From CAVWXT01 sp963759115 (GTDB taxonomy: Bacteria; Planctomycetota; Planctomycetia; Pirellulales; Thermoguttaceae), in the NCBI GenBank assembly GCA_963759115.1, contig CAVWXT010000002.1, positions 248,001 to 312,000 of the forward strand: a DNA stretch of 64,000 bases. Reading direction: 5' to 3'. Positions 1 through 7,764 of this stretch are shown here, in pieces (the stretch's first letter is position 1; each line of letters begins with the position of its first letter). Under the pieces are notes generated by a model that had not been told where the DNA came from, did no database searches, and was given only the letters and a program-made list of their open reading frames with translations. A program made the position numbers and the translations under genes.

Positions 1-1178
1 TAAACGAAGTTGATTCCCGTGCTCATGTATCGCAGCATGGTTTCCTTGGCGGCCTCGTAGGTGGCCTGCGCCGTGCCGCCGTTGCCGTTGTTCAAGGGGA
101 TGCAGGAGAAATAGATGCGCGTGCCGTTCAAGTAGAAGTCCTTGCCGTCGATCCAGAACTCGCGGAAGCCGAACCGCACGGGAATGTACGTGTCGAGCAG
201 CTTGCTGCCCTCATCCAGCAGCGAAAGGGCCACGACATACTGGTTCTGCGGCGTGATCGTGTCCCAGAGCTTTTCGGCCTTCCATTTCTCGGTGACGGCG
301 ACACGGCCCTCCTTCAGATCGCTCCCCTTAAAGGGCTTGCTCGTCAGTTCGACGACCTTCGCGCCCTTGTCGGTGATCGCGGCGCGAAGCACATACTTGG
401 CATCCGCGGCCAATCCCTCCAGCGCCGCGTTGAAGATGATCTCGCCCTTGCGGACCGACGTATCGATCTTCACGTCGGCGATCCGGGCTGCCGCGGGACT
501 GCCGACCAGATACACGTCGCCGTTGAGGCCGGGCCGTGCCACGGAGCCCTTCCCCTGGCGGGGCGCGTTGCTGTCGCTGAAGATGGCCACGACCTCGTTC
601 AACGGCAATGCGGCGACCTTCATGCCGAGCATCTGTTTGCTGCCCGGCCGGCAGAGCGCGGTGATGTCGACCTCGCCAGCGGGATAGAGCATTTCGCCCG
701 CCTTCTTGCCGTCCACGTAGACCACGGCGCGGGAATACACGCATTCGGCCGTCACGGCGATGCGGCGGCCGGCCCATTGCGAGGGCACGTTGATTTCGCG
801 TTGGAACCACGCCGTATTGCCCCCTTGCCGCGCGTTTCTCCAGCTTGGATGGGGATAGCCTGCACCGTCTGCGCCGCCTCGTTGGCCGCCCTTTCCGCCC
901 TGTCCACCTCTCGGCCACGGTCCGGGGATCTTCAAATAGCCCCAGTTCTCGGCCGGCGGCTGGTCGGCCGTGGCCTCACCCGGCTGCCACTGCCAGAGCC
1001 CGTTGATGCAGATACGCTCGTGGGTCGGCGTCGTTTCGCGGTGCGCCTTGCCCAGGTCCCAGACTGCCTTGACGCCTTCGGGCAAGGTCACGGCGGGCTG
1101 GTTTTGGCCGAATCCCGCATGGACGTATCCGATCGCGCACATCATGGCTGCAAGCGAAACACACAGACGGCTTCTCAT
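1..1178 (-). CDS. Glycoside hydrolase family 2-like secreted protein, N-terminal part (runs off the left edge)
   Basis: An open frame on the minus strand starts at an ATG at 1178 and has no stop before the window edge, giving 392 codons. The N-terminus is a signal peptide (MRSRLCVSLAAMMCAIGYVHA). It is followed by a sugar-binding jelly-roll region of GH2 type: an early INGLWQWQPG segment, then TAWFQREINVPSQWAGRRI and AVVYVDGKKAGEML, as in the galactose-binding domain of beta-galactosidase and beta-mannosidase relatives. A later segment FREFWIDGKDFYLNGTRIY matches the entry into the TIM barrel, where the catalytic acids would lie outside the window. Probably a periplasmic or exported glycosidase. 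The family call rests on these segments; substrate is unknown. A Gly-rich insert (RGGQGGKGGQRGG, about residue 90) is unusual. Confidence 0.75.
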   Translation of the reverse strand, partial: MRSRLCVSLAAMMCAIGYVHAGFGQNQPAVTLPEGVKAVWDLGKAHRETTPTHERICINGLWQWQPGEATADQPPAENWGYLKIPGPWPRGGQGGKGGQRGGADGAGYPHPSWRNARQGGNTAWFQREINVPSQWAGRRIAVTAECVYSRAVVYVDGKKAGEMLYPAGEVDITALCRPGSKQMLGMKVAALPLNEVVAIFSDSNAPRQGKGSVARPGLNGDVYLVGSPAAARIADVKIDTSVRKGEIIFNAALEGLAADAKYVLRAAITDKGAKVVELTSKPFKGSDLKEGRVAVTEKWKAEKLWDTITPQNQYVVALSLLDEGSKLLDTYIPVRFGFREFWIDGKDFYLNGTRIYFSCIPLNNGNGGTAQATYEAAKETMLRYMSTGINFV

Positions 1179-1578
1179 ATTGCACCCCTAGGCAGGAAGG
1201 AAACCAGGAGGAAAGGCAGGCAACAAACCAGGCAAGACGCGGACACGAGGTTGAGCTTATCCTCCGCACGAAAGCGCGTCAAGTAGGCGTGGAATAGGGC
1301 CCCACAAAGCGGTGCGCCGTTGACCGGACCGCGCCTCCGGGCGAAAATCGCGGGCTGTCAGGCCGTGCTGCCCGTGGCGAACGGGGAGGGAGCTTTTGTC
1401 TTCTGGAATCACCAAGGCTGAAAGGTCCCGAGAAGGGACGATGGTTGGGCGTCCACACCACGATGGACGAGAACAAGAGCGACGTCGATATCCACTTGAC
1501 GCGCGCCGGCACCCTCGGGCCGTCGCAGTTGACTCTGCCAAGCCACAATCGTTCGTGACGCCATCCCGGGGCGCAGGA
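1179..1578. other. Intergenic region, nothing recognised
   Basis: About 400 bases between the start of the GH2-like gene and the stop of the small gene at 1579. The short open frames here have no recognisable domain and look like composition effects. No hairpin or RNA gene was seen. Confidence 0.5.
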
Positions 1579-1824
1579 CTATGCGGCCGCCCCTTGGTCG
1601 GCGTCGACGGCAACGGTTTTCAGCAGCTTGCCCTGGTCGTCGAAGAATGCGATCTTGTCGCGGCCGGCCGGCAGGATCGCGTGGCCGCCGTCGTAGCGGA
1701 ATTTGTAGCCCACGAAATAGCCGTCTTGCAGCAACAGCGTCTGGATCAGACTGGTCGGGGCGGACACTCCGAGTTCGGTCAGAGTTGCCGTTACCAAATC
1801 GTGCATCGACGTGGACTGGTCCAT
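1579..1824 (-). CDS. Small conserved hypothetical protein (81 aa)
   Basis: The start was chosen at the ATG ending at 1824 because a GAGG purine run lies about 8 bases upstream. The product begins MDQSTSMHDLVTATLTELG and ends with a beta-rich segment (DGYFVGYKFRYDGGHAILPA, then IAFFDDQGKLLKTVAV). Small proteins of this layout, a short helical start followed by G-(Y/H)-KFR-(Y/F)-DGG, are in my recollection common in planctomycetes, but I know of no function. No signal peptide or membrane segment. It lies 67 bases downstream of the FHA gene on the same strand and could be co-transcribed with it. Confidence 0.6.
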   Translation of the reverse strand: MDQSTSMHDLVTATLTELGVSAPTSLIQTLLLQDGYFVGYKFRYDGGHAILPAGRDKIAFFDDQGKLLKTVAVDADQGAAA

Positions 1825-1891
1825 GGTGCCGCCTCGGGGTGACTGATCCAGATCATCGCAAGTATCGGCCCATTTTCCGCAGGCGATTGGT

Positions 1892-3679
1892 CTAGGCCAG
1901 CGTGCCATCCGGCCTTTCCCGGCTTATCCATCTTGTCGCAATCGCCACGTGGCTTGCAGTCACTTCGGCATTCCAAGCAGAACGATGTTCTGATACCCGT
2001 CTTTCAGCGTGCCGCGTGAAGAACACGGCCGCGGCGGCCACCAGCGCCAAGAACATCAGCAGGCCGACGGCCAGCATCGCGATCTGCCAGCGCCGGCGCA
2101 CGACATTGCCTTGGTGAAGCTCGATCAGGCGATGCGTCAGGCGATCGGACAGCTCTCGCGAGTCGCCCCCATCCTCTCCCCCATTCTCCCCCGCGACAGA
2201 TTCGTCCCGATGAGCGCTTTGGGCCTCGGCAGCCAGGGGTTTTTCAATATCGCGACGGACGTCCGGGGGAGCGCCGCGGACTGTAGCTTCCGCGCCTTTG
2301 GGCTCTGCCGGTATAACGGGATCCTCATCGTGTCCCGGCGATTCCGCCGGTGACGAGGCGGCCGGCTGCGCCTCCTGCGATTGCCGTTGTTCGAGGGAGG
2401 CGCGCTCCCGCTCGACGGCCTCGCGCTCGGCCGCGATGCGGGCAGCCTCTTCCTCGATTCGCCGCGCCCGTTCCGCCAACGCGGTCTCCTTGCTCGCGCA
2501 TTCCGCCTGCCATGCTTCTCTCTGCCGACGGAGTTCCTCCCACCGCGCATCGTGCTCCTCGCGCTGTTGCTGAAGTTCCGCCTGACGGGCCTGTTGCTTC
2601 GCCGACCGATCCTCTAGCTGCCGCTGCTCGCGGGTGGCGCGTTCCCGCTCCACCGCCTCGCGCTCGGCCGCGATGCGGGCAGCCTCCTCCTCAATTCGCC
2701 GCGCCCGCTCTGCCAACTCGGTCTCCTTGCTCGCGCACTCCGCCTGCCACGCTTCTCTCTGCCGGCGGAGTTCCTCCCACTGGGCATCGTGCTCCTCACG
2801 TTGCCGCGGAGGTTCTGCCGGGCGCGTTTCCGGCTCCGCCGAAACGACCTCTGACCGCTGCCGCGCCGGACTGCGCGGACCGCTCAAGTCGGTCAACCGC
2901 TGCGTCACGGAATCCGAACTCGCGTCTGCCGCAAGGGCGGGCGTGGGCAGTCCGATTCCGGCCGTCGCGGGGGGCGGATGTCTCTCGTCGGGCTCCTCGT
3001 CGAGAGCGGGCTCCTCGTCGGAAGCCGGCAAATCATAGGTAATCAGGATGTCTCCCAGCATGAGGGCGCTGCCGGCGGACCACTCGGCGGCATCCACAGG
3101 GCGCCCCGCCAAAATCGTTCCGTTGGCGCTCAGCAAGTCAATCACCCACAGCGTGTTCGCACTGCGGTAGAGGATGCAGTGTGCCGTCGACACACGGCTG
3201 TACGGCAATCGCATGGTGCAGTGTCGGCCGCGCCCCACGACGGTCAAGCGACGCCGCAAGCGGTGTTGGGCGATCTCCCGGCCTCGTCGCGAGAAGGTCA
3301 ACACGGGACAAGGCAGGCCGGACGATGCTCTGCTCGTCGAGTTTTTCGCCGAGCTTGCTTCCGAACCGGCAGCGGCCGACAATCGTGCCGAAATCTGGTA
3401 GGGCCCCAGCGGGACCTTCTGCTCCGGAAGGAGCCAGCCGCGGAACGGTCCCCCGCTCGATGCTTCGTGACAAAGCCCGACGCAAACCACGCCGTCATCT
3501 GTTGCATGGAGATACATGCCGCGCGAAGCCACTTCGCCCTCGGGCAGGACTATCTCCGACCCCGCGTCGGAACCGATCCGGGCAAACGGCGTCATCACGG
3601 TCGTCGTGGCCTGCCCACGCGGGCCGGCCACGGTGACCAGGAGATGTCGCTTGCACCAGTATCGTGAGTTCTTTGTCAC
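1892..3679 (-). CDS. FHA-domain protein with duplicated coiled coil and C-terminal membrane anchor
   Basis: A phosphothreonine-recognition scaffold. Around residues 145-220 a forkhead-associated domain is visible: VVGRGRHCTMRLPYSRVS followed by the SANG-type loop LLSANGTILAGRPV. A weaker FHA-like stretch occupies about residues 10-70 (PFARIGSDAGSEIVLPEGEV). The centre is a charged coiled coil of two near-identical 79-residue units rich in REEHDA.WEELRRQREAWQ and ERARRIEEEAARIAAEREAV. A single hydrophobic segment (AMLAVGLLMFLALVAAAAVFF) lies about 60 residues from the C-terminus, so the FHA part is predicted cytoplasmic. The GTG at 3679 gives 595 aa; the frame stays open upstream to 3889, so the start is uncertain. 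Transcribed divergently from the Hpt gene. Probable partner of a Ser/Thr kinase (inference). Confidence 0.8.
   Translation of the reverse strand: MTKNSRYWCKRHLLVTVAGPRGQATTTVMTPFARIGSDAGSEIVLPEGEVASRGMYLHATDDGVVCVGLCHEASSGGPFRGWLLPEQKVPLGPYQISARLSAAAGSEASSAKNSTSRASSGLPCPVLTFSRRGREIAQHRLRRRLTVVGRGRHCTMRLPYSRVSTAHCILYRSANTLWVIDLLSANGTILAGRPVDAAEWSAGSALMLGDILITYDLPASDEEPALDEEPDERHPPPATAGIGLPTPALAADASSDSVTQRLTDLSGPRSPARQRSEVVSAEPETRPAEPPRQREEHDAQWEELRRQREAWQAECASKETELAERARRIEEEAARIAAEREAVERERATREQRQLEDRSAKQQARQAELQQQREEHDARWEELRRQREAWQAECASKETALAERARRIEEEAARIAAEREAVERERASLEQRQSQEAQPAASSPAESPGHDEDPVIPAEPKGAEATVRGAPPDVRRDIEKPLAAEAQSAHRDESVAGENGGEDGGDSRELSDRLTHRLIELHQGNVVRRRWQIAMLAVGLLMFLALVAAAAVFFTRHAERRVSEHRSAWNAEVTASHVAIATRWISRERPDGTLA
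2384..2562 (-). repeat. Tandem intragenic duplication, unit 1 (period 237 bp)
   Basis: This stretch matches 2621-2799 at an offset of exactly 237 bases (79 codons). It encodes the second coiled-coil unit of the FHA protein. Differences between the units are mostly at third codon positions, so the duplication is not very recent and the protein repeat has been kept. Confidence 0.8.
2621..2799 (-). repeat. Tandem intragenic duplication, unit 2
   Basis: Partner of 2384-2562, in the same orientation and frame. It encodes the first coiled-coil unit of the FHA protein. Confidence 0.8.
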
Positions 3680-4193
3680 GGCGCGACCAACTCCCCCCGC
3701 CTCACCGCGGAATGCGGCTCTACTGCTGCTGTTACAAAATAATACGTTTAACTGTCGCCGGTTCGACGATGGCTCGATGGCATCAATGCAGCCGCAGCCG
3801 ACGTTCCGCCGGCCGCCAAACGTTGCAGTTCTGACTGCGGACAGTGTAACAACCGAACACGGGATTCCCGGGACGGAATATCCCCGCACATCTTCTCATA
3901 TTCTCATATAGCCAGCCAACCGGCAACGATCTATGCCCTGTACGAGGGGGAGAGTCGCTGCCGGCGCAGGCGGCATATTCGGACCCGACGATGGAATTCC
4001 AAACGACGCGTACGGCGGCCGCAGGGGGTCGCGGAAAGACTCCGGCGCCCCTCCAAGCGCTCTCCCTTCCTGAGTATAGCGGCTCCGCCAGATCTTTCGG
4101 CTCTCGCCATAAGCTAGAGTTGTGCGGACATCCGCTGCGACGGACTGACGTCGTGCGGCAAACTCGCCCCTACACCCGCATCGAGCAAATCCG
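3680..4193. other. Divergent intergenic region between FHA and Hpt genes
   Basis: About 510 bases with no convincing gene. It must hold the promoters of two divergent signalling genes. An AT-rich patch near 3733-3755 (ACAAAATAATACG) is the lowest-GC part and the likeliest promoter area, but no clear -35/-10 pair was identified. Confidence 0.4.
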
Positions 4194-4619
4194 ATGACAC
4201 CAATGCCCGATCTCTGCAATGCGCCTTGTGTTGCCGCCGAAGACCAACGGACTTCGGAGTCTTCTCGCGCCGCCGTGTTGGACCTGGACGGACTGCAACG
4301 TCGCTGCATGGGAAACATCGAACTTGTGCAGCGGGTGCTCAGCGCGTTTCAACAGCGGCTTCCCGAGGAGTTGCAGGCGTTGGACGAGGTGCTGGAGGTT
4401 GGCGATGCGAAACAAGTCGCCCGCGTTGCCCATCGCATCAAGGGAGCCTCCGCCAACGTGTCGGCCGAGGGCCTTCGGCAGGTGGCGGCGGAGATTGAAG
4501 AGCCGAGTCACTCGGAGCGCGTGTCCGAAATTCCCTCGCGCGTTGAGCGCCTGCGCGACGAGTGGGAGAGGTATCTGGGCGTCGCGTCGACTTTGATTGC
4601 GGCGGCCGACGCCGGGTGA
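4194..4619 (+). CDS. Histidine phosphotransfer (Hpt) domain protein
   Basis: A 141-aa soluble protein that is essentially one Hpt four-helix bundle. The phosphoacceptor motif is HRIKGASANV with the histidine at residue 80, preceded by a helix with VLEVGDAKQVARVA and followed by a helix starting EGLRQVAAEIEE. Such proteins shuttle phosphate between receiver domains of hybrid kinases and a terminal response regulator. It lies 53 bases upstream of a REC-HD-GYP gene on the same strand, so the pair probably forms a relay. The hybrid histidine kinase with two receivers at 7.8-13.7 kb is a plausible donor (inference). The first 25 residues are poorly ordered, and ATG 4203 is an alternative start. 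Confidence 0.85.
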   Translation: MTPMPDLCNAPCVAAEDQRTSESSRAAVLDLDGLQRRCMGNIELVQRVLSAFQQRLPEELQALDEVLEVGDAKQVARVAHRIKGASANVSAEGLRQVAAEIEEPSHSERVSEIPSRVERLRDEWERYLGVASTLIAAADAG

Positions 4620-4672
4620 GGAATCCCCGTGGCGGCCGATCAGGCCGGAGTCAACAATTTGGAGCCAATATC

Positions 4673-5731
4673 GTGCGCATCCTGATCGTAGATGACGACA
4701 ACCTCGCCACCGAGATGTTGGCGAACGCCCTGGCGGAGTTCGGACACCAGGTGACTCCCGCGAGCAGCGGTCCCGAGGCGTTGGAACTGATGCGAAGCGG
4801 CCAGTATCGCATGGTGGTTTGCGACTGGGAAATGCCGGACATGAGCGGACTCGACTTGTGTCGGCATATCCGCGAGCGCTATTCCAGCGGTTACGTCTAC
4901 ATCATCTTTCTCACGGCGAGGCGGGGAACCGAAAACATCGTCGAGGGACTGAATGCCGGCGCCGACGACTTCATCAGCAAGCCCTTCGAACCCCAGGAAC
5001 TGTGCGTCCGCATTCGCGCCGGCGAGCGGATTCTCTCTCTCGAAAGCCGCGAACTGACCATCTTCAGCATGGCGAAGCTCGCCGAGTCGCGCGACCAGGA
5101 AACGGGGGCCCACCTGGAGCGCATTCGCGAGTATTGCCGAGTGGTCGCCGATTCTCTCGCGCAACAGAAAAAGTTCCGCGATCAGATGGACGGCGACTAC
5201 GTCCAGTTGATCTACATGACCAGCCCCCTGCACGACATCGGCAAGGTGGGCATCCCCGACCGGATTCTGCTCAAGACGGGTCCTCTGACCCGCGAAGAAT
5301 TCGAGATCATGAAGCAGCACACAATTGTCGGGAGCAGGACCTTGGAGGCCGCCGCCTCCGCTCATCCCGAAGCCAGGTTCTTGGGCATGGCGCGGGACAT
5401 CGCCCGCAGCCACCACGAACGCTTCGACGGCAGCGGGTATCCCGACGGTCTGGCGGGCGAGGACATTCCGCTCTGCGGCCGGATCGTCGCCTTGGCCGAC
5501 GTCTACGACGCCCTGACGACCAAGCGCGTCTACAAGCCGGCATTCCGCCACGAGAAGGCCCGGGCGATCATACTTCAAGAGAGCGGCACGCATTTCGATC
5601 CCGACGTGGTGGCCGCCTTTCTGGACAACGAAGACCGTTTCGTCGAGATTCGGGACCAGTTTGCGGCACGCGAGGAATTCGAGGCAAGGGCGCTGCGAGA
5701 ACCCCAGGCCGAGTTGGCCTTGAATTGCTGA
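4673..5731 (+). CDS. Response regulator with REC and HD-GYP domains (cyclic-di-GMP phosphodiesterase family)
   Basis: Residues 1-120 form a receiver with the acidic pocket DDD at 7-9, phosphoacceptor Asp51 (VVCDWEMPDMSG) and the conserved lysine in FISKPFEP. Residues about 135-340 are an HD-GYP domain: the HD pair in LHDIGKVGIPDRIL, the second histidine cluster HHERFDGSGYPDGL carrying the GYP motif, and ADVYDALTTKRVYKPAF. The family hydrolyses cyclic-di-GMP, with output gated by receiver phosphorylation. The GTG start at 4673 was chosen because TTTGGAG sits at the right spacing and the receiver begins at once; the open frame upstream overlaps the Hpt gene. All catalytic motifs look intact. 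Confidence 0.9.
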   Translation: MRILIVDDDNLATEMLANALAEFGHQVTPASSGPEALELMRSGQYRMVVCDWEMPDMSGLDLCRHIRERYSSGYVYIIFLTARRGTENIVEGLNAGADDFISKPFEPQELCVRIRAGERILSLESRELTIFSMAKLAESRDQETGAHLERIREYCRVVADSLAQQKKFRDQMDGDYVQLIYMTSPLHDIGKVGIPDRILLKTGPLTREEFEIMKQHTIVGSRTLEAAASAHPEARFLGMARDIARSHHERFDGSGYPDGLAGEDIPLCGRIVALADVYDALTTKRVYKPAFRHEKARAIILQESGTHFDPDVVAAFLDNEDRFVEIRDQFAAREEFEARALREPQAELALNC

Positions 5732-5873
5732 TTGCCTTGCCTGACCTGTTCTACCAAGGCCGGCCGCATTGGATCGCGCAAACGCAAGTGCCGGCACGGC
5801 ATGGGGAAGCGCAGCTCACCCGCACGTCAGAAGCCGTGGAGCACGTCCTACGGGTGCGCCTTGCTCAGCCATT

Positions 5874-7463
5874 TCACCCGTAGTCTGCAACAACGTCACT
5901 TTCCTGCGAGTCGATGAACCCGGCGCCGAGCGCGTCGGCAGACGCCTTGCCGGCGACCGGAGTCTCGGCAAGGGAGCCCGCAAACTGCGAAGGAATGTGC
6001 GGGGGTGGAACCGTCCGCAGGTCGCGATCGCGGCTCTCCGCCGGCTTGGCCGGGGCGATGGCGGCCGAAGCCACGCAGAAACTGTAGATCGAGTACACCG
6101 GGTCGACCTCCCCGGCGAGGAAGAGGCTCGACGGCGCGATTTCGACGCAACCGAAACCGTTGCTCTCCATGAAGGCTTCCAGCGAGTCGGTGCCAAACAC
6201 GAAGGGCTCGCCCAGCAACTGCATTCCGTGCATGAACGCTTCCACTTCAGGGAAGATGCCGGAGTTGACGATCGCCTGCTCGGTGACGAAGTCGGCCCAA
6301 AGCCGGCTGCGGGGGTTGCCCAAGACCGGGGCAATTCCTCGCAGGATGGTCCGCACTTCCGGTTCGCGGAAGTACATGCTCATGCCTTCCCACGCGACGA
6401 AGACGGGGCCCATGGGATCGACCAGACCTTTCAGCACGGCCGAAACCGTCGCGGCGCGGAGATCGACGGGAACCGGCACGCGGCGAACGCCGGCCGGATC
6501 GCGGACGGAGAACTCGTCCAACCGGCGTTGCCGATCGATCAGGACGGTGGGGAAATCCAACTCGAAGACGCGCGTCCCCGCGGGCAGTTCCAGGCGGAAC
6601 GGCCGCATGTCGTATCCCGTGCCGACGATCACGAGGTCTCGTCCGCCTTTACGGACGAAATCCATGATCTGCCTGTCCATGTGGCGCGTTCGGGCCGCGA
6701 CCATCCCGCCAAGCTGCGGAGACTTTTCGCAAAAACGATTGGCCAACGCCAGGCCGTGCTCGCCGGCGATCCGAGACGCGTACGGGTCCTCGAAAAGCGT
6801 GCCGTTCTCCCGGGCCCGCACGCCGGCGATCAGCTCCGCCGAGGAAATCAACTTGTGCTGGTAGAGGATGTTGACTCTCTCCGGCGAGACGCCGTCCGTG
6901 CGCAGCTTGTCGGATTGACGGGCATAGTAGGTCATCGTGGCCTCGGCCACTTCCGTCCCCCCGTTGCAGAAACGGACGATGATGGATTCCAGCACCGGAC
7001 GGCCTTGGCCGAAGCGCCTTCGGACCCTATCGTGCCGTTCGGGATCGACCTTCGCGATTACGTCCAGACGGCCGACGCTCGGGCGGAGATACTTGATCTC
7101 GCCCTTGACCAGCCAGAGCGCCATCGACTTGTCCGACGATGCCACGGGATGCACGCCCACGACCGGCCAGTCGAAAATCAGCGAGGCCAGGGCGATGCCG
7201 CCCGTGTAATCCGCCGCCAGAAAGAACAGCGCCGCCTGATGCGTGCAATGCTGATTCGTCGACGAGGCGATCAGCGGCAGTATCGTATGGGCCAGCCCCT
7301 GCTCGATGGCGTTGACCTCCCACTTCACGAAATCGAGCACGGGGACTTGTTCCCGCAAGATCGAGGTGAGGAAACTGCAACTGTAGTGAGATCGCTTGGC
7401 TTCCTCCCAGCAGCCCGTCGCCGGCGGCGTCGCACAGCAATCATCGACTTGCCCGTTGACCAT
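5874..7463 (-). CDS. Fusion of hotdog-fold (DUF4442/thioesterase-like) domain and LCMT-type SAM methyltransferase
   Basis: Two domains in one chain of about 529 aa. Residues about 35-190 resemble a hotdog thioesterase of the DUF4442/YiiD C-terminal type: a helix after FVKWEVNAIEQGLAHTILPL, HQAALFFLAADYTGGIALAS, and a beta strand WLVKGEIKYLRPSVGRLDV. Residues about 195-490 are a leucine-carboxyl-methyltransferase-like class I methyltransferase with ARTRHMDRQIMDFV, the SAM loop VIVGTGYDMRPFRLEL and the acidic strand VFELDFPTVLIDRQRRL. The last 60 residues are low complexity. The start at 7463 was picked for a GAAGGA just upstream; the frame is open to 7553. The fusion suggests methylation of an acyl or polyketide-like substrate, but the substrate is unknown. 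Convergent with the HD-GYP gene. Confidence 0.75.
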   Translation of the reverse strand: MVNGQVDDCCATPPATGCWEEAKRSHYSCSFLTSILREQVPVLDFVKWEVNAIEQGLAHTILPLIASSTNQHCTHQAALFFLAADYTGGIALASLIFDWPVVGVHPVASSDKSMALWLVKGEIKYLRPSVGRLDVIAKVDPERHDRVRRRFGQGRPVLESIIVRFCNGGTEVAEATMTYYARQSDKLRTDGVSPERVNILYQHKLISSAELIAGVRARENGTLFEDPYASRIAGEHGLALANRFCEKSPQLGGMVAARTRHMDRQIMDFVRKGGRDLVIVGTGYDMRPFRLELPAGTRVFELDFPTVLIDRQRRLDEFSVRDPAGVRRVPVPVDLRAATVSAVLKGLVDPMGPVFVAWEGMSMYFREPEVRTILRGIAPVLGNPRSRLWADFVTEQAIVNSGIFPEVEAFMHGMQLLGEPFVFGTDSLEAFMESNGFGCVEIAPSSLFLAGEVDPVYSIYSFCVASAAIAPAKPAESRDRDLRTVPPPHIPSQFAGSLAETPVAGKASADALGAGFIDSQESDVVADYG

Positions 7464-7764
7464 TCCTTCACCGTTCTTGATGAGCAGAGAGTGATTTGCG
7501 GCAGGCGCCGCAAAGCACTTCCGCATTCTCGCAGTGCGCACTGCTTGCGTCAATCATTGCCGCCGCCTGCGGCGCCGATATTTCGCAGAAATCTCGTTGA
7601 CGCATCGGCATCGTCCGAACAACCGTTACAACTTACAGGCTCGCTACAATCCATGGATGACGAATACCGCGAGCTTAACAAGAAGTGGCAACGCGCCGAA
7701 TTGGCAAGCGGGGAAAGGTAGAGTTGCTTTGAGCGGGAGGCGTCACTATGCGCTCGGACCACTA
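7464..7764. other. Divergent intergenic region, no gene seen
   Basis: About 300 bases between the hotdog-methyltransferase gene and the giant kinase gene. A GC-rich inverted stretch (GCCGCCGCCTGCGGCGCC, near 7558-7576) is present. No RNA gene or convincing promoter pair was identified. Confidence 0.4.

Noticed and set aside
5769..7721. 650-codon plus-strand open frame
   Set aside because: It lies opposite the hotdog-methyltransferase gene, which has clear domains; the His/Arg/Gly-rich text is a mirror of a GC-rich coding strand.
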